A DNA stretch of 61,921 bases. Source: Methylacidimicrobium fagopyrum. GTDB lineage: Bacteria; Verrucomicrobiota; Verrucomicrobiia; Limisphaerales; UBA11358. The translations under genes were made by a program, and so were the position numbers. The notes beneath the pieces were generated by a model. The model was given only the letters and a program-made list of their open reading frames with translations. It did no database searches and was not told the DNA's origin. The stretch covers positions 1 through 61,921 of the forward strand of contig JAMFSJ010000026.1 of assembly GCA_026225255.1 (NCBI GenBank), in the 5' to 3' direction. The first letter of the stretch is position 1; each line of letters opens with the position of its first letter. Shown here piece after piece: positions 17,160-26,555 of this stretch.

Positions 17160-17599
17160 AAATTAAAATTTATTCAAACAGTGGAACACGCATCTTGCCG
17201 ATGGAGTTTAAGCAGGGAAAAAGCTCAAGGCGACCGGCAAGATGCCTATCCCACTACGGCTTTCTGCAGATTGATCTCGTCGTCGGCCTGGCCGTTTTAG
17301 CCATCGCCATCTTGCCGCTCGGCTATGCTTTTGCGCGCGAACGGCAGGTGCTTAAGGCGGAATATTTTCACAGCGTTGCCAATGAGATCGTCGATGGCGA
17401 AATGGAAATTCTCGCCGCCGGGGCCGCGAAGAATTTTCCCGATGGCACGCAAAATTATTCCGTTCACGCGCTCGCGGCCAAGCGTCTGCCGCCCGGCCAT
17501 TTTCAACTGACCAAAAACGGCCATCAGCTGCGGCTCGAATGGCTGGCGGACAGCAAATTCGGCGTCCGCACGGTTACCCGCGAAACCACGCTCCCATGA
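17156..17599 (+). CDS. Pseudopilin-like protein (GspI-type position), unusual +5 Asp
   Basis: 147 residues. A long 34-residue leader precedes G-FLQIDLVVGLAVLAIAILP. This is a class-III-like prepilin site, with Gly at -1 and Asp instead of Glu at +5. The globular part has GEMEILAAGAAKNFPDGTQ and ends with RTVTRETTLP. The stop overlaps the next ATG. By order it sits where GspI sits in type II secretion operons. Glu5 normally pairs with the N-terminus of the neighbouring subunit; Asp may weaken this, or the subunit may cap the fibre as GspK does. Confidence 0.75.
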   Translation: MKIKIYSNSGTRILPMEFKQGKSSRRPARCLSHYGFLQIDLVVGLAVLAIAILPLGYAFARERQVLKAEYFHSVANEIVDGEMEILAAGAAKNFPDGTQNYSVHALAAKRLPPGHFQLTKNGHQLRLEWLADSKFGVRTVTRETTLP

Positions 17600-18099
17600 A
17601 ATTAAAACCCAACCTTTCCCGCGCGCACACCGGCGGCGTTTCGTTGCTCGAATGTCTGGTTTACATCGCGGTTTTCGCCGTTTTGATGAACGTCGGCGGC
17701 GCGGCGTTTTACTTTTGCTGGGATCACACTCGCGCCACGATTTATGCGACGGACGATATTGCATCCGCTTTACGCGCGGGCGAGGGCTGGCGTGCAGATG
17801 TGCGGGCGGCGACGGGAAAAATCTCCGTTAAGACCACGACCACGAATGAGATCGTGCAAATTCCCGTCGGCAAAAATGAGGTGATCTATCGTTTCGAAGC
17901 GGGCGAATTGAGCCGGGAAACGACCTCGCAAAATAATTCCCGGGTGTTGATCGCCCAAGTAAAAGCGTCGCAGATGGCGGCGGACGAACGGGGCGATGTC
18001 CCCGCGTGGCGTTGGGAATTGGAATTGAAAGAGCGGCGTCAAAGCAATCATCTGCCGCTGCTATTCACGTTTGAAGCGGTCACAAAAAATACGCCATGA
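17596..18099 (+). CDS. Pseudopilin-like protein (GspJ-like)
   Basis: 167 residues from ATG 17596, overlapping the preceding stop. The leader MKLKPNLSRAHTGG is followed by VSLLECLVYIAVFAVLMNVG, a pilin-like helix with Glu at +5 if cleavage follows the second Gly. The remainder (WRADVRAATGKISV.. VIYRFEAGELSRET.. WRWELEL) alternates strands, as in GspJ. Expected location is the inner membrane or pseudopilus tip. Confidence 0.78.
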   Translation: MKLKPNLSRAHTGGVSLLECLVYIAVFAVLMNVGGAAFYFCWDHTRATIYATDDIASALRAGEGWRADVRAATGKISVKTTTTNEIVQIPVGKNEVIYRFEAGELSRETTSQNNSRVLIAQVKASQMAADERGDVPAWRWELELKERRQSNHLPLLFTFEAVTKNTP

Positions 18100-18389
18100 A
18101 AATTTATCATGAAAAAACCAGGGGCGGCGCACCTGATTTATCGGCGCGCGCCGCCCAAAACAACCGGCCAGCGGCCTGGGCCATCACCCGGCGCCATGAA
18201 TCCGGCTTGGTCACCTTCGTTTTCATCGCGCTGCTCGCCATCATGATGATTCTGGTCACGGCCGAAATGCGTTCATTGATCCACCTGCGCCGGGAAACCA
18301 AACTGCTGGAACAGCAACAGATCAAGCGTTTGAAAGCCGTTGTTGCGCCCGCCAATTCAAATTCCATCGCCAACTCCGTTGCCAAATGA
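18096..18389 (+). CDS. Short single-span protein, GspK/PilX-like N-terminus
   Basis: 97 residues. After a basic leader the sequence ESGLVTFVFIALLAIMMILV, then TAEMRSLIHLRRETKLLEQQ, resembles the N-terminal helix of GspK or PilX, which continues as an amphipathic helix. The large globular domain of GspK is missing, so this may be a reduced minor pseudopilin. Its ATG overlaps the upstream stop and its own stop overlaps the next ATG. Confidence 0.6.
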   Translation: MKIYHEKTRGGAPDLSARAAQNNRPAAWAITRRHESGLVTFVFIALLAIMMILVTAEMRSLIHLRRETKLLEQQQIKRLKAVVAPANSNSIANSVAK

Positions 18390-18667
18390 ATTCCGACGCC
18401 ATTGCCAAAATCAAGATGCTTAAAGGTTCGATGCGCTGCTTCGTGTTCGGATTGCTCGGGCTGGTGCCGATTCTAGGACTGCCGTTCGCGCTCGCAACGT
18501 TGTGGATTTCCGGTCGCATCCGCGTTACGGAAAAACAATTTTGGAATGCCGCGAAACCTTATCGCGTTTGGGGCGTGGTGTGCGCGGCGATCGGCACGAT
18601 TTTTTGGACTGGAATCCTTATCTTCGTCATTTTTCAAGCCGTGCTGTCGGCGCAAGGACTGGGTTAA
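18386..18667 (+). CDS. Small two-span membrane protein, unknown function
   Basis: 93 residues with hydrophobic helices at about 18-42 (CFVFGLLGLVPILGLPFALA) and 63-88 (VWGVVCAAIGTIFWTGILIF). It starts within the stop of the pseudopilin-like gene, so it belongs to the same transcript. I do not recognise the family. It could assist the pilus platform or be a passenger gene. It is the last gene of the plus-strand run. Confidence 0.65.
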   Translation: MNSDAIAKIKMLKGSMRCFVFGLLGLVPILGLPFALATLWISGRIRVTEKQFWNAAKPYRVWGVVCAAIGTIFWTGILIFVIFQAVLSAQGLG

Positions 18668-18921
18668 TAAGGTTAGTCAGGACGGAGCTGCCGCTTAGGC
18701 TTACTGGTTAACCACCCATCCCGACGCGGATTTTTCCAAAGACACGGGGCGCGTTTGGCCCATCCCGTCGCGGACATTTTCAGTCGAAACACTGCGCTTG
18801 AGGCTGGCTTGGGAAGGTGGCGATCGGCTCGGTGCGCGTAGTGACTCTTCCCCCGTTTTGAGGGATGCTTTGCGCTTGCCCAGAACGGGCGGTGACGGCA
18901 GATTCTTCCACCATCTTGCTT

Positions 18922-21576
18922 ATGATAAAAAATCTTTTCCGAAAAATCTCCTGGCTCGCGCTGTGTCTGGGCTGCCTCACCGGGGCCGCTTCGATTCACG
19001 CGGCGGACACAAATAACGCGCCGGCCGCGCCGACGTTAGCGGTCGCCGATCAATTTTTGCTGGCGATTCCAAAGTCCGGTTTTGGCAAAGATTATTTGTT
19101 CACGGCGTCGCTGATCCCGCAGGCGCAAGCGGCGACGAGTCACGGTCTTTCCGGCAAAATTGTGCGGTTCGAATTATATCCCGACGGCGTGGATATGTAT
19201 GAATCTACCAAGGGCATGGTTGTCACGGAGCAATTGCCGGCGCGCCGTTTGATCGCGAGTTTTCCCATCGTGAAACAAGATGGCGACCGCGTGGTGATTG
19301 ATTTTAATAAAGGCATGCGCCGCGTGTTCACGCAGGAATGGACCTCGGGCGGCGCGGAAGGTTTTGCCCAACGCGATCAGACGTTGGAAGTGCCGGAAAG
19401 TCGCGTGTTCGAAATGCGCGCGGAGGGCAATCAATTGATCATCCGCCAGAGCGTGCAGACGCGGAACCTCGAAGATGGACAGAACACGGCGGCGCAATAT
19501 GAAGTGCGTTATTTTCTTGCGCCGTATCAACCGGGAAATTTCGCGGGCAAGGAAGCGACCGTGACGGATTCGCGTTACACAAAATTTTTTGAAACGGAAG
19601 GACAGCTTGAAACCGGCACCGGCCGCATGTCGTCGCGCATCGCGCGGTTTGATATCAAACAGCCGATTCAATTTTATTATTCCGCCAACACGCCGCCGGA
19701 ATATGTGGACGCGGTGAAAGACGGCATTCTTTATTGGAACACCGTTTTTGGTCGCGAAGTGGTGAAGGCCGACAAAGCGCCGGACGGAGCGACCGCGCCG
19801 GATGCCAAATACAATATCATCCAATGGGTGCCGTGGGATAAAGCCGGTTTTGCTTACGCGGATATTTTGCTCGATCCGCTGAATGGCGAATCGAAACACG
19901 GCCAAGTTTATATGACCAGCGCGTTCACTTTTCTCGGCGAAGCGCGGGCGCGGGCGGCGTTGCGCGCGTTTCAAGAAGTTGCCAAACCCAAGAAAGACGG
20001 GACGAAAAGCGCCGTCAATCTCGGTCTGCCGTTTTTAAGTTCCGCCGAATGTTGCGAAGGCGATCCGCAGGCGTTCGCCGCGCAGATGGCGAACGGTTTG
20101 GATGCCATGCTCGCGACGGATGGTTTGACGGATAAAGCGGTGCTCAGCGCGTCGCAAGATTATGTGCGCGAAGTGATCGCGCACGAAGTCGGCCATGTTT
20201 TGGGTTTGCGGCACAATTTTGCCGGCAGCTTGGGCGCGACGTTGACGAGCAAGGAAATGGATGATTGGTTCACCGCGTATCTCACCGGCAAACCGCTCGA
20301 TGCTTACACGAACAAAATCGCGTCCACTTCGGAAATGGAATACACGGTTTTCAAAGGTTCCGTCTTCACCGGCTGGGCGATGCGCACGACCAAGAAAGCG
20401 TTACCGCATGATCGCGCGGCGATTCAATGGGGTTATTATGACAGTCCGGAAGCGCGCACGAATAAAATGCTGTTCGCCACGGATGACGATGTGGGCACTT
20501 ACGGTGACGTGCGCACGTTCGATTACGGCACGGAACCCGTCGTCGGCAACTACGCGACGGTCGCCAGCGCCATCAATCTGTTGCCGAACGCGATCCTCGA
20601 CGTGTTCATCGCCGCGCGCGCGCCGCAAAATCCGAACGACCGCCTCCCGCTCGAACAAGTTGTCTTGAGCCCCGCCGCCACCGCCAGCCAGCTCGCGACG
20701 CAACTCGCCAGTTCGCTCATGTGGTTCAACGCCAACGTGCGTTCGCTGCGCGTGGAAAATGATTTTGACTACATCGGCGACTTGAACCTTAAAGAACGTC
20801 ACGCCGCGCATTGGAAATATCTCAATAAACAAATGGAGGAACTCGGGGGCGTGGATCGCGCGCTGTTTTCGGATTTGCCGGAAGCCTTCAAACTCGACTT
20901 GAAAGCGGAACCGACCGGCATGCAAGTCGTGCCGCGTCTGAGCGCAACGAACCTCGCCGCGCATCTGGAAACATTGCTCAATTCCACGAACTACGCGACT
21001 TTTGTCGGTCTCGACGGCAAGCAATATACTTTCACCGAAGCCGAACGCGCGTTGATCGTTAAACGCAGCAAAGAATATTTTAGCCAGCTCGAAGATGAGT
21101 TCGTGAAGCAAACCTGTTTCCGTCTCGAAAACGCCGCACGCGATCTGGGCGTCGAAGCCGGCGTGGACGAAACCGTCAGCGAAAATGACATCACTGCCCA
21201 GCTCGAACAACGCATCATCGAGATCGCGAAATACGTCATCACTGCGCGCGACGAAACAAATCGCATCTCCGGCAAAGTGGACAAAAGCTACGTCGAAGTT
21301 CTCGCCTATAAATACGATCAAGACACGCGCGTCGCCGCCGCCAAAATGTTGAATGACAAAGCCGGTTCGTTCAAAGGCTGGGCCGACGACGCTAAATCTG
21401 ACCTGAACGGCCAATTGAAAAAGCAGATCGAAGACGCGTTGAATATCAGCCATTTCAAAGATTTCACCGTGGCGTTGCTCTCGCGCCCGCTGCGCGATTG
21501 GTATCAGCAACAGCAGGAAATCCTCGGCTTGCTGCCACCCGGACCGGGCTCGTCAGCACCATTGCCGACGAAATAA
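18922..21576 (+). CDS. Large exported zinc-dependent metalloprotease (DUF5117/DUF5118-like)
   Basis: 884 residues from ATG 18922; an in-frame GTG/ATG-type start at 18865 would add residues before the signal peptide. Residues 1-29 (MIKNLFRKISWLALCLGCLT...) are a signal peptide. The metal site HEVGHVLGLRHNFAGS begins near residue 421 and matches the metzincin-like HExxHxxGxxH signature of the DUF5117-containing proteases common in Bacteroidota, Verrucomicrobiota and Planctomycetota. The protein is probably periplasmic or secreted. The target is unknown. A strong terminator follows. Confidence 0.88.
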   Translation: MIKNLFRKISWLALCLGCLTGAASIHAADTNNAPAAPTLAVADQFLLAIPKSGFGKDYLFTASLIPQAQAATSHGLSGKIVRFELYPDGVDMYESTKGMVVTEQLPARRLIASFPIVKQDGDRVVIDFNKGMRRVFTQEWTSGGAEGFAQRDQTLEVPESRVFEMRAEGNQLIIRQSVQTRNLEDGQNTAAQYEVRYFLAPYQPGNFAGKEATVTDSRYTKFFETEGQLETGTGRMSSRIARFDIKQPIQFYYSANTPPEYVDAVKDGILYWNTVFGREVVKADKAPDGATAPDAKYNIIQWVPWDKAGFAYADILLDPLNGESKHGQVYMTSAFTFLGEARARAALRAFQEVAKPKKDGTKSAVNLGLPFLSSAECCEGDPQAFAAQMANGLDAMLATDGLTDKAVLSASQDYVREVIAHEVGHVLGLRHNFAGSLGATLTSKEMDDWFTAYLTGKPLDAYTNKIASTSEMEYTVFKGSVFTGWAMRTTKKALPHDRAAIQWGYYDSPEARTNKMLFATDDDVGTYGDVRTFDYGTEPVVGNYATVASAINLLPNAILDVFIAARAPQNPNDRLPLEQVVLSPAATASQLATQLASSLMWFNANVRSLRVENDFDYIGDLNLKERHAAHWKYLNKQMEELGGVDRALFSDLPEAFKLDLKAEPTGMQVVPRLSATNLAAHLETLLNSTNYATFVGLDGKQYTFTEAERALIVKRSKEYFSQLEDEFVKQTCFRLENAARDLGVEAGVDETVSENDITAQLEQRIIEIAKYVITARDETNRISGKVDKSYVEVLAYKYDQDTRVAAAKMLNDKAGSFKGWADDAKSDLNGQLKKQIEDALNISHFKDFTVALLSRPLRDWYQQQQEILGLLPPGPGSSAPLPTK

Positions 21577-21590
21577 AGATCAACCGCCCA

Positions 21591-21627
21591 AACCCAACGT
21601 GGCGGCCAGCCGCCACGTTGGGTTTTT
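21591..21627 (+). terminator. Rho-independent terminator after the metalloprotease gene
   Basis: A perfect 16-bp stem (AACCCAACGTGGCGGC at 21591-21606 with its complement at 21609-21624) is followed by a T-rich run at 21623-21627 and beyond. It lies 15 nt after the stop codon. The stem's A-rich 5' side would also allow weak function on the other strand. Confidence 0.9.
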
Positions 21628-21788
21628 GTATTTAAATAAACGCTAATCGCAAGGAAGCGTCAGGCAATGTTCGGCAAATAATTCACTGTTGATCGTTCAA
21701 GCCGAGCCATGTCCGGCGCTACGCCTGAAATTTCCTTGCTCGAGAATCTTGCTGCAACCGTCCAATTCTGGCTTAATGCGCGCCGCTC

Positions 21789-23882
21789 ATGAGTGAAGCT
21801 AAGAAAAGTAACGATTCAGGCCAGAACGAATTACCCATCGCTGGGGCGCAACCCGCTGCCGCGAAGGGCAATGGCGCGGACCACGTCATCGCCGAAACGG
21901 TGGAAGCAATCGTGCATAAACCGTTCGACCCGAAAAAACTCGAAGTCGGTTTGCACACGCGCGTAGATCGCGGGTTTTTGGATTACGCGAGCTACGTCAT
22001 TCGTGATCGCGCGATCCCGAATCTGGCAGATGGCTTGAAGCCGGTGCAACGGCGCATTCTTCACGTATTACACACTTTGGATGACGGCCGTTTCATTAAA
22101 GTCGCCAGCGTCACTGGCGAAACGATGAAATACCATCCGCATGGCAATGCTTCCATTGACGATGCGATTGTTGTTCTAGCGAACAAACGCTATCTCATCG
22201 AAGGTCAGGGAAATTATGGAAATATTTTCACCGGCGATCCGGCCGCTGCGCCGCGTTATATTGAATGCCGTTTGACTGAACTTGCGCGCACGGAGTTGTT
22301 CAACGATTCCATCACCGAATTTATTCCGAGCTACGACGGTCGTAATAAAGAACCCGTCACGCTGCCCTGTAAATTGCCGCTCACCTTGATGCTCGGCACG
22401 GAAGGCATCGCGGTCGGTTTGAGCACGCGGATTTTGCCGCATAATTTTCCAGAATTGCTGGAGGCGCAGATCGCGATTCTAAAGAAGCAGCCGTTCAAAT
22501 GTTTGCCGGATTTCCCGACGGGCGGCTTGATGGATGCGCGCGATTATCAAGACGGCAAAGGCTCGGTGAAGGTCCGCGCCCGCATCAAGGTGAAGGACGA
22601 ATCCACCGTGCTCATCACGGAAATTCCGCCGACGACCACGACCGAATCGCTCCTGGCCTCCATCGAAGACGCGGCGCGCAAAGGCAAGTTGAAGGTCAAA
22701 TCCATCAACGATTTCACCTCCGAAAAAGTTGAGATCGAGATCAAATGTCCCGCCGGTGTGGATGCGGAAAAAATGGTGGATGCGCTCTATGCCTTCACCG
22801 ATTGCGAAATGGCGATCACCAGCCGCATCATCGTCATTCGCGACAATCGTCCGGTGGAATTGACCGTGACCGAAGTGTTGCACCACAACACGGATCAACT
22901 GGTCGCCATCCTCAAACGCGAATTGGAATTGCGCGAAACGCAGCTCGTGGACGAATTGCATTATCGCACGCTGGAACGCATTTTCATCGAGGAACGCATC
23001 TACAAAAAGATCGAGTTGTGCAAGACGAACGACGCGGTCATCGCCGCGGTTTACGACGGTTTTAAGCCGTTCCAAAAAGAACTCGTGCGCGACATCGTGA
23101 GCGCGGACGTGGAAAAATTATTGCAAGTTCGCATCCGCCGCATCTCACTGTTCGACATCAACAAACATCGCGAGGAGATGGAGAAAACCAAGGCGGAGTT
23201 GGAAGAAACGCGTAAGTTTTTGAAGGGCCTGATCAAATATGTTATCAGCCATCTCGAAGCGTTGCTGGAAAAATATGGCCCGCAATATCCGCGCCTCACG
23301 ACGAAATCCGCGCGCCACGAAGAAGTGGACGTGAAGGCGGTCGCGTTCAAGGCCTTCAAAGTTTCCTATGACCGCGAATCCGGCTACGTCGGCTACAAAG
23401 TCAGCGGCGACGAGTTCAAAATGGAGTGCACGAAGTTCGATAAACTTCTGCTCGTGTTCAAGGACGGCACTTACAAGGTCTGCGATTTGCCGGAGAAATT
23501 ATTCGTCGGTCAGGATTTATTTTTCTGCGGCCTGCCGGAACGCGAACGCGTGTTCACCTGCGCCTACACGGACCGCGATGCGAGTTATCTCAAACGCTTC
23601 ACGTTCGGCGGCACGATTATGAACAAGGTCTATTCGTGCATCCCGGAAAAATCGCGCTTTCTGTATTTCGCGCCCGACACGCCGAAGCAACTTTACGTCC
23701 GCTACAAACCCGCACCGCACCAGAAAGTCTCGCAACAAACGTGCGATCCGAATCAGGTCGAAGTCAAAAGCCCGAAGACCTTGGGCCGCCAGATTTCGAT
23801 CAAGGATATTTCATCCGTCACCGCCGAACCAACGCGCGGCTGGGACGAAAAAGAAGCGACGACGAAGATCGTTTTCTCGTAA
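21789..23882 (+). CDS. parC: Type IIA DNA topoisomerase subunit A (ParC/GyrA-like)
   Basis: 697 residues. The N-terminal tail of about 50 residues is followed by the breakage-reunion core: LDYASYVIRDRAIPNLADGL, MKYHPHGNASIDDAI, and catalytic Tyr157 in AAPRYIECRLTEL. A coiled-coil gate with VEKLLQVRIRRISLFDI and a short C-terminal region follow. The protein lacks a recognisable GyrA box and is shorter than GyrA (about 800 or more), so topoisomerase IV A (ParC) or a chlamydial-type second GyrA paralogue is likelier. The residue matching E. coli GyrA Ser83 reads as Ala by eye. No B subunit gene is adjacent in the window. Confidence 0.87.
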   Translation: MSEAKKSNDSGQNELPIAGAQPAAAKGNGADHVIAETVEAIVHKPFDPKKLEVGLHTRVDRGFLDYASYVIRDRAIPNLADGLKPVQRRILHVLHTLDDGRFIKVASVTGETMKYHPHGNASIDDAIVVLANKRYLIEGQGNYGNIFTGDPAAAPRYIECRLTELARTELFNDSITEFIPSYDGRNKEPVTLPCKLPLTLMLGTEGIAVGLSTRILPHNFPELLEAQIAILKKQPFKCLPDFPTGGLMDARDYQDGKGSVKVRARIKVKDESTVLITEIPPTTTTESLLASIEDAARKGKLKVKSINDFTSEKVEIEIKCPAGVDAEKMVDALYAFTDCEMAITSRIIVIRDNRPVELTVTEVLHHNTDQLVAILKRELELRETQLVDELHYRTLERIFIEERIYKKIELCKTNDAVIAAVYDGFKPFQKELVRDIVSADVEKLLQVRIRRISLFDINKHREEMEKTKAELEETRKFLKGLIKYVISHLEALLEKYGPQYPRLTTKSARHEEVDVKAVAFKAFKVSYDRESGYVGYKVSGDEFKMECTKFDKLLLVFKDGTYKVCDLPEKLFVGQDLFFCGLPERERVFTCAYTDRDASYLKRFTFGGTIMNKVYSCIPEKSRFLYFAPDTPKQLYVRYKPAPHQKVSQQTCDPNQVEVKSPKTLGRQISIKDISSVTAEPTRGWDEKEATTKIVFS

Positions 23883-23890
23883 GCCGTTGG

Positions 23891-24028
23891 GGGTGGCACA
23901 GGCCTCCGGCCGGTCGTTTCGGGCGTCTCGCCCGAAACCGTTTGAAGATATGGCTGGATTTTAATCTACGCATATCCACAGACACTATAAAGCCACGCCC
24001 GAAATCCGGCGTCTCGCCCGGGCCACCC
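23891..24028. repeat. GGTGGCAC-ended intergenic element, copy A
   Basis: It starts GGGTGGCACAGGCCTCCGGC and ends CGTCTCGCCCGGGCCACCC. The ends are imperfect inverted repeats, and two internal palindromes (around GGGCGTCTCGCCC) are visible. An internal word CGTTTGAAGATATG is shared with copy B (48213-48368). It lies between the topoisomerase gene and the GH1 gene. Confidence 0.75.
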
Positions 24029-24083
24029 ATTATTCTTTTTTGCGTGAGTTGTGACGGGCGTGGCGTATTCTCTGCGCCGGAAA

Positions 24084-25355
24084 ATGTCCACGCCTGAAAC
24101 AGCGACGACCGCGCCGGCGAAAAATTTATCGTTCCCGATAAATTTTCTCTGGGGCACCGCCACGTCGCCGACGCAAGTGGAAGGCCATATCCAAAACGAG
24201 TGGACGGATTTCACCGCGCAGGACGGCGGCAATTGCCGCATTACGTGCGATCATTATCATCGTTATCCCGAAGACGTGCAGTGGATGAGCCGGCTAGGCA
24301 CGAATGCATATCGCTTCGGCATCGAATGGGGACGACTGCAATCCGCCGCGTTCGCGCCGCTCAATCAAAACGAACTCGCGCGCTACGTTGATTTGCTCGA
24401 TCAATTAAAAGCCGCGAACATCACGCCGATGGTCGTGCTACATCATTTTTCCAATCCGCCGTGGATCAACGCCATGGGCGGCTGGACGAATCCGGCGACG
24501 ATTCCCGCGTTTGTCGATTATGTGCAAAAACTTGTGCTCGCGCTGAAGGACAAAGTTTATTTGTGGAATACGTTTAATGAGCCGGACACTTACGCGTGCG
24601 TGGCGTATCTGCTCGGCGGCTTTCCGCCGCAACGCAAAGGGCAGCTCGGCCAGTTTCGCCGCGTCATCAAGCACATGGCGAGCGCGCACGGGCAAGCGAG
24701 CCGCATCATCCGGCGCGATGGCGACGCCGGTCGCAAACCGGAAGTCGGCATCGCGAAGAATTGGACGTTTTTTCACGCGTATAAAAAGTTTTCATTGTGG
24801 GATCGCGCTACCGCATTCGTCTGTCATTACACGTTCAACAAGTTCGTGCTCGACGCATTTCTCGGCGGCAGTCGACGAAATGATTCCACGTTCGTCGGCT
24901 TGAATTATTATGGTCGCGTGCGGTTCCATCATTTCTGCGCGATGATCCCGGCCAGCGGCACGCCGGTGAAACGGCTGAAAGATTTCGGCTTCGACTGCGA
25001 CGACATGGTGGAACGTTATCCCGAAGGCTTGGAAAAAATCCTGACGTATCTCAATCGCAAATTTCAACTGCCGATCTACATCACGGAACACGGCGCGGCG
25101 TCAGCGGATGAAAATTTTCGGGAACGCGATCTGCGGGAAAATCTGACGGCATTGCATCGTTCCATCGAAGCCGGCGTGGACGTGCGTGGATTTTTTTATT
25201 GGTCGTTGATGGATAATTTTGAATGGCAGTTTGGTTACACCAAAAAATTCGGCCTACTCGCCGTGGATTTTGCGGATGAGAAATTACCACGCACCATGAA
25301 ACCGTTAGCGGGAGTTTATGAAAAAATCTGCCGGGAGAATGCGGTTCGCCCATAA
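24084..25355 (+). CDS. Glycoside hydrolase family 1 (beta-glucosidase-like)
   Basis: 423 residues from ATG 24084 (MSTPETATTAP); an earlier start at 24051 is possible. PINFLWGTATSPTQVEG is the GH1 entry strand. The acid/base Glu is in NTFNEPD (about residue 166) and the nucleophile Glu in YITEHGAAS (about 335). FYWSLMDNFEWQFGYTKKFG is the conserved C-terminal aglycone region. The enzyme hydrolyses beta-linked glucosides or galactosides with retention. No signal peptide is visible, so it is probably cytoplasmic. The actual substrate cannot be read from the sequence. Confidence 0.93.
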   Translation: MSTPETATTAPAKNLSFPINFLWGTATSPTQVEGHIQNEWTDFTAQDGGNCRITCDHYHRYPEDVQWMSRLGTNAYRFGIEWGRLQSAAFAPLNQNELARYVDLLDQLKAANITPMVVLHHFSNPPWINAMGGWTNPATIPAFVDYVQKLVLALKDKVYLWNTFNEPDTYACVAYLLGGFPPQRKGQLGQFRRVIKHMASAHGQASRIIRRDGDAGRKPEVGIAKNWTFFHAYKKFSLWDRATAFVCHYTFNKFVLDAFLGGSRRNDSTFVGLNYYGRVRFHHFCAMIPASGTPVKRLKDFGFDCDDMVERYPEGLEKILTYLNRKFQLPIYITEHGAASADENFRERDLRENLTALHRSIEAGVDVRGFFYWSLMDNFEWQFGYTKKFGLLAVDFADEKLPRTMKPLAGVYEKICRENAVRP

Positions 25356-25466
25356 AAATTTGACAGAAGGCCACAAAAAGAACAAAGGCTCTTAGTTTCC
25401 TTGGTTAGCTTCCGTTAAAAATTTCCGGTTTAGAATTTGAGCGCAGCGACTGCTCCACCCCGCCTT

Positions 25467-26555
25467 TTATTTGTGCGCCGCGGACGCCACTTTTTCCACC
25501 ACGTCCATCGCGATGCTTTCGGCGCTGTCCACCCAATCGCGGAATGCCTGACCCACGTGCGGCACGTCGGGCGCAAGCAGACGCGAGAGTTTGAATTCGG
25601 AATCGTTGATGCCAATGCCCGCTTTCACGGCATCGAGCGCGTTGAGATATTGTTCGATGTGATTTTGCACGGGAATCATCAGCACCGGCTTGCCGAGATA
25701 GGCAGCTTCGCTGACGGATTCAAAACCAGCGGTGCAGACGACGGCGCGGCAGCCAGCCATGAGTTGCAGAAATTTTTCGCCGTGCAATTTGTGGAACGTC
25801 AGGCTGGGCGTTTTCTTTTCTTCATCGGGTGCGCCGGGCTTGTCGTAGAAACATTGCACGGGCACGGTGGGATTTTCGGCACTCCAACGTTCGATGTCGC
25901 CGGCGTAACCGTGGTTCAATAAATAAACGAGCAGATAATCGCCGCGCTGGACGTTTTTTAATTCAAATAATTGACGACGTAAAATTGGCGGGCAGATAAA
26001 GATTTTTTTGCGCGGCACAGTGGCGGCGGGATAAAATGACAGCGCGAGTTTCGACGAACGTGAGCCGACGAGATTAACGAAATTGCGAAACCCCATCTGC
26101 TGCGTGCGCGCGTGATTCGAGCGGACGAACTCGGGATGGCCCATCATGAATTGATGGCCGAGCACGAGCACGGGCGTTTTGACGCGGCGCAAAAATTTAC
26201 CGACGCCCGTTGTGGCTTCCAAAAAATTAATGATCAAATCCGGCTTGGTTTTCGCGATGTTTTCATCGAGCAAACGGAGGCTTTTATGCAATTCCGGCAA
26301 GCGACCAAACGCTTCGGCCAGCGAACCGGTGACGGAAATGCCGCGCTGCGCTTTGAATTGAAAACCGGGACTGAACATCGTTTGCAACGGCACGCCGAAA
26401 GCGGTTTGCACGTAATCGGGCAGCGGACGTTTGCCATTCGTGCCCGCGATGGCAGCGACGACTTCGTGGCCGCGCCGCGTGAGCATTTCGCGCATGGCGA
26501 GCGCTTGAGTGAAATGTCCGCGACCTTCGCCTTGGATGGTGAACAGGATTTTCAT
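25467..26555 (-). CDS. MurG/UGT-like glycosyltransferase (GT-B fold)
   Basis: 362 residues. The N-terminus MKILFTIQGEGRGHFTQAL is the sugar-transferase GxGxxxH-type loop, and the C-terminal domain has AVVCTAGFESVSEAAYLGKP then PVQNHIEQYLNA, the nucleotide-sugar binding signature of MurG/UGT relatives (compare MJ1255-type proteins). It transfers an unknown sugar to an unknown acceptor. It is convergent with the GH1 gene and divergent from transketolase. Confidence 0.85.
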   Translation of the reverse strand: MKILFTIQGEGRGHFTQALAMREMLTRRGHEVVAAIAGTNGKRPLPDYVQTAFGVPLQTMFSPGFQFKAQRGISVTGSLAEAFGRLPELHKSLRLLDENIAKTKPDLIINFLEATTGVGKFLRRVKTPVLVLGHQFMMGHPEFVRSNHARTQQMGFRNFVNLVGSRSSKLALSFYPAATVPRKKIFICPPILRRQLFELKNVQRGDYLLVYLLNHGYAGDIERWSAENPTVPVQCFYDKPGAPDEEKKTPSLTFHKLHGEKFLQLMAGCRAVVCTAGFESVSEAAYLGKPVLMIPVQNHIEQYLNALDAVKAGIGINDSEFKLSRLLAPDVPHVGQAFRDWVDSAESIAMDVVEKVASAAHK

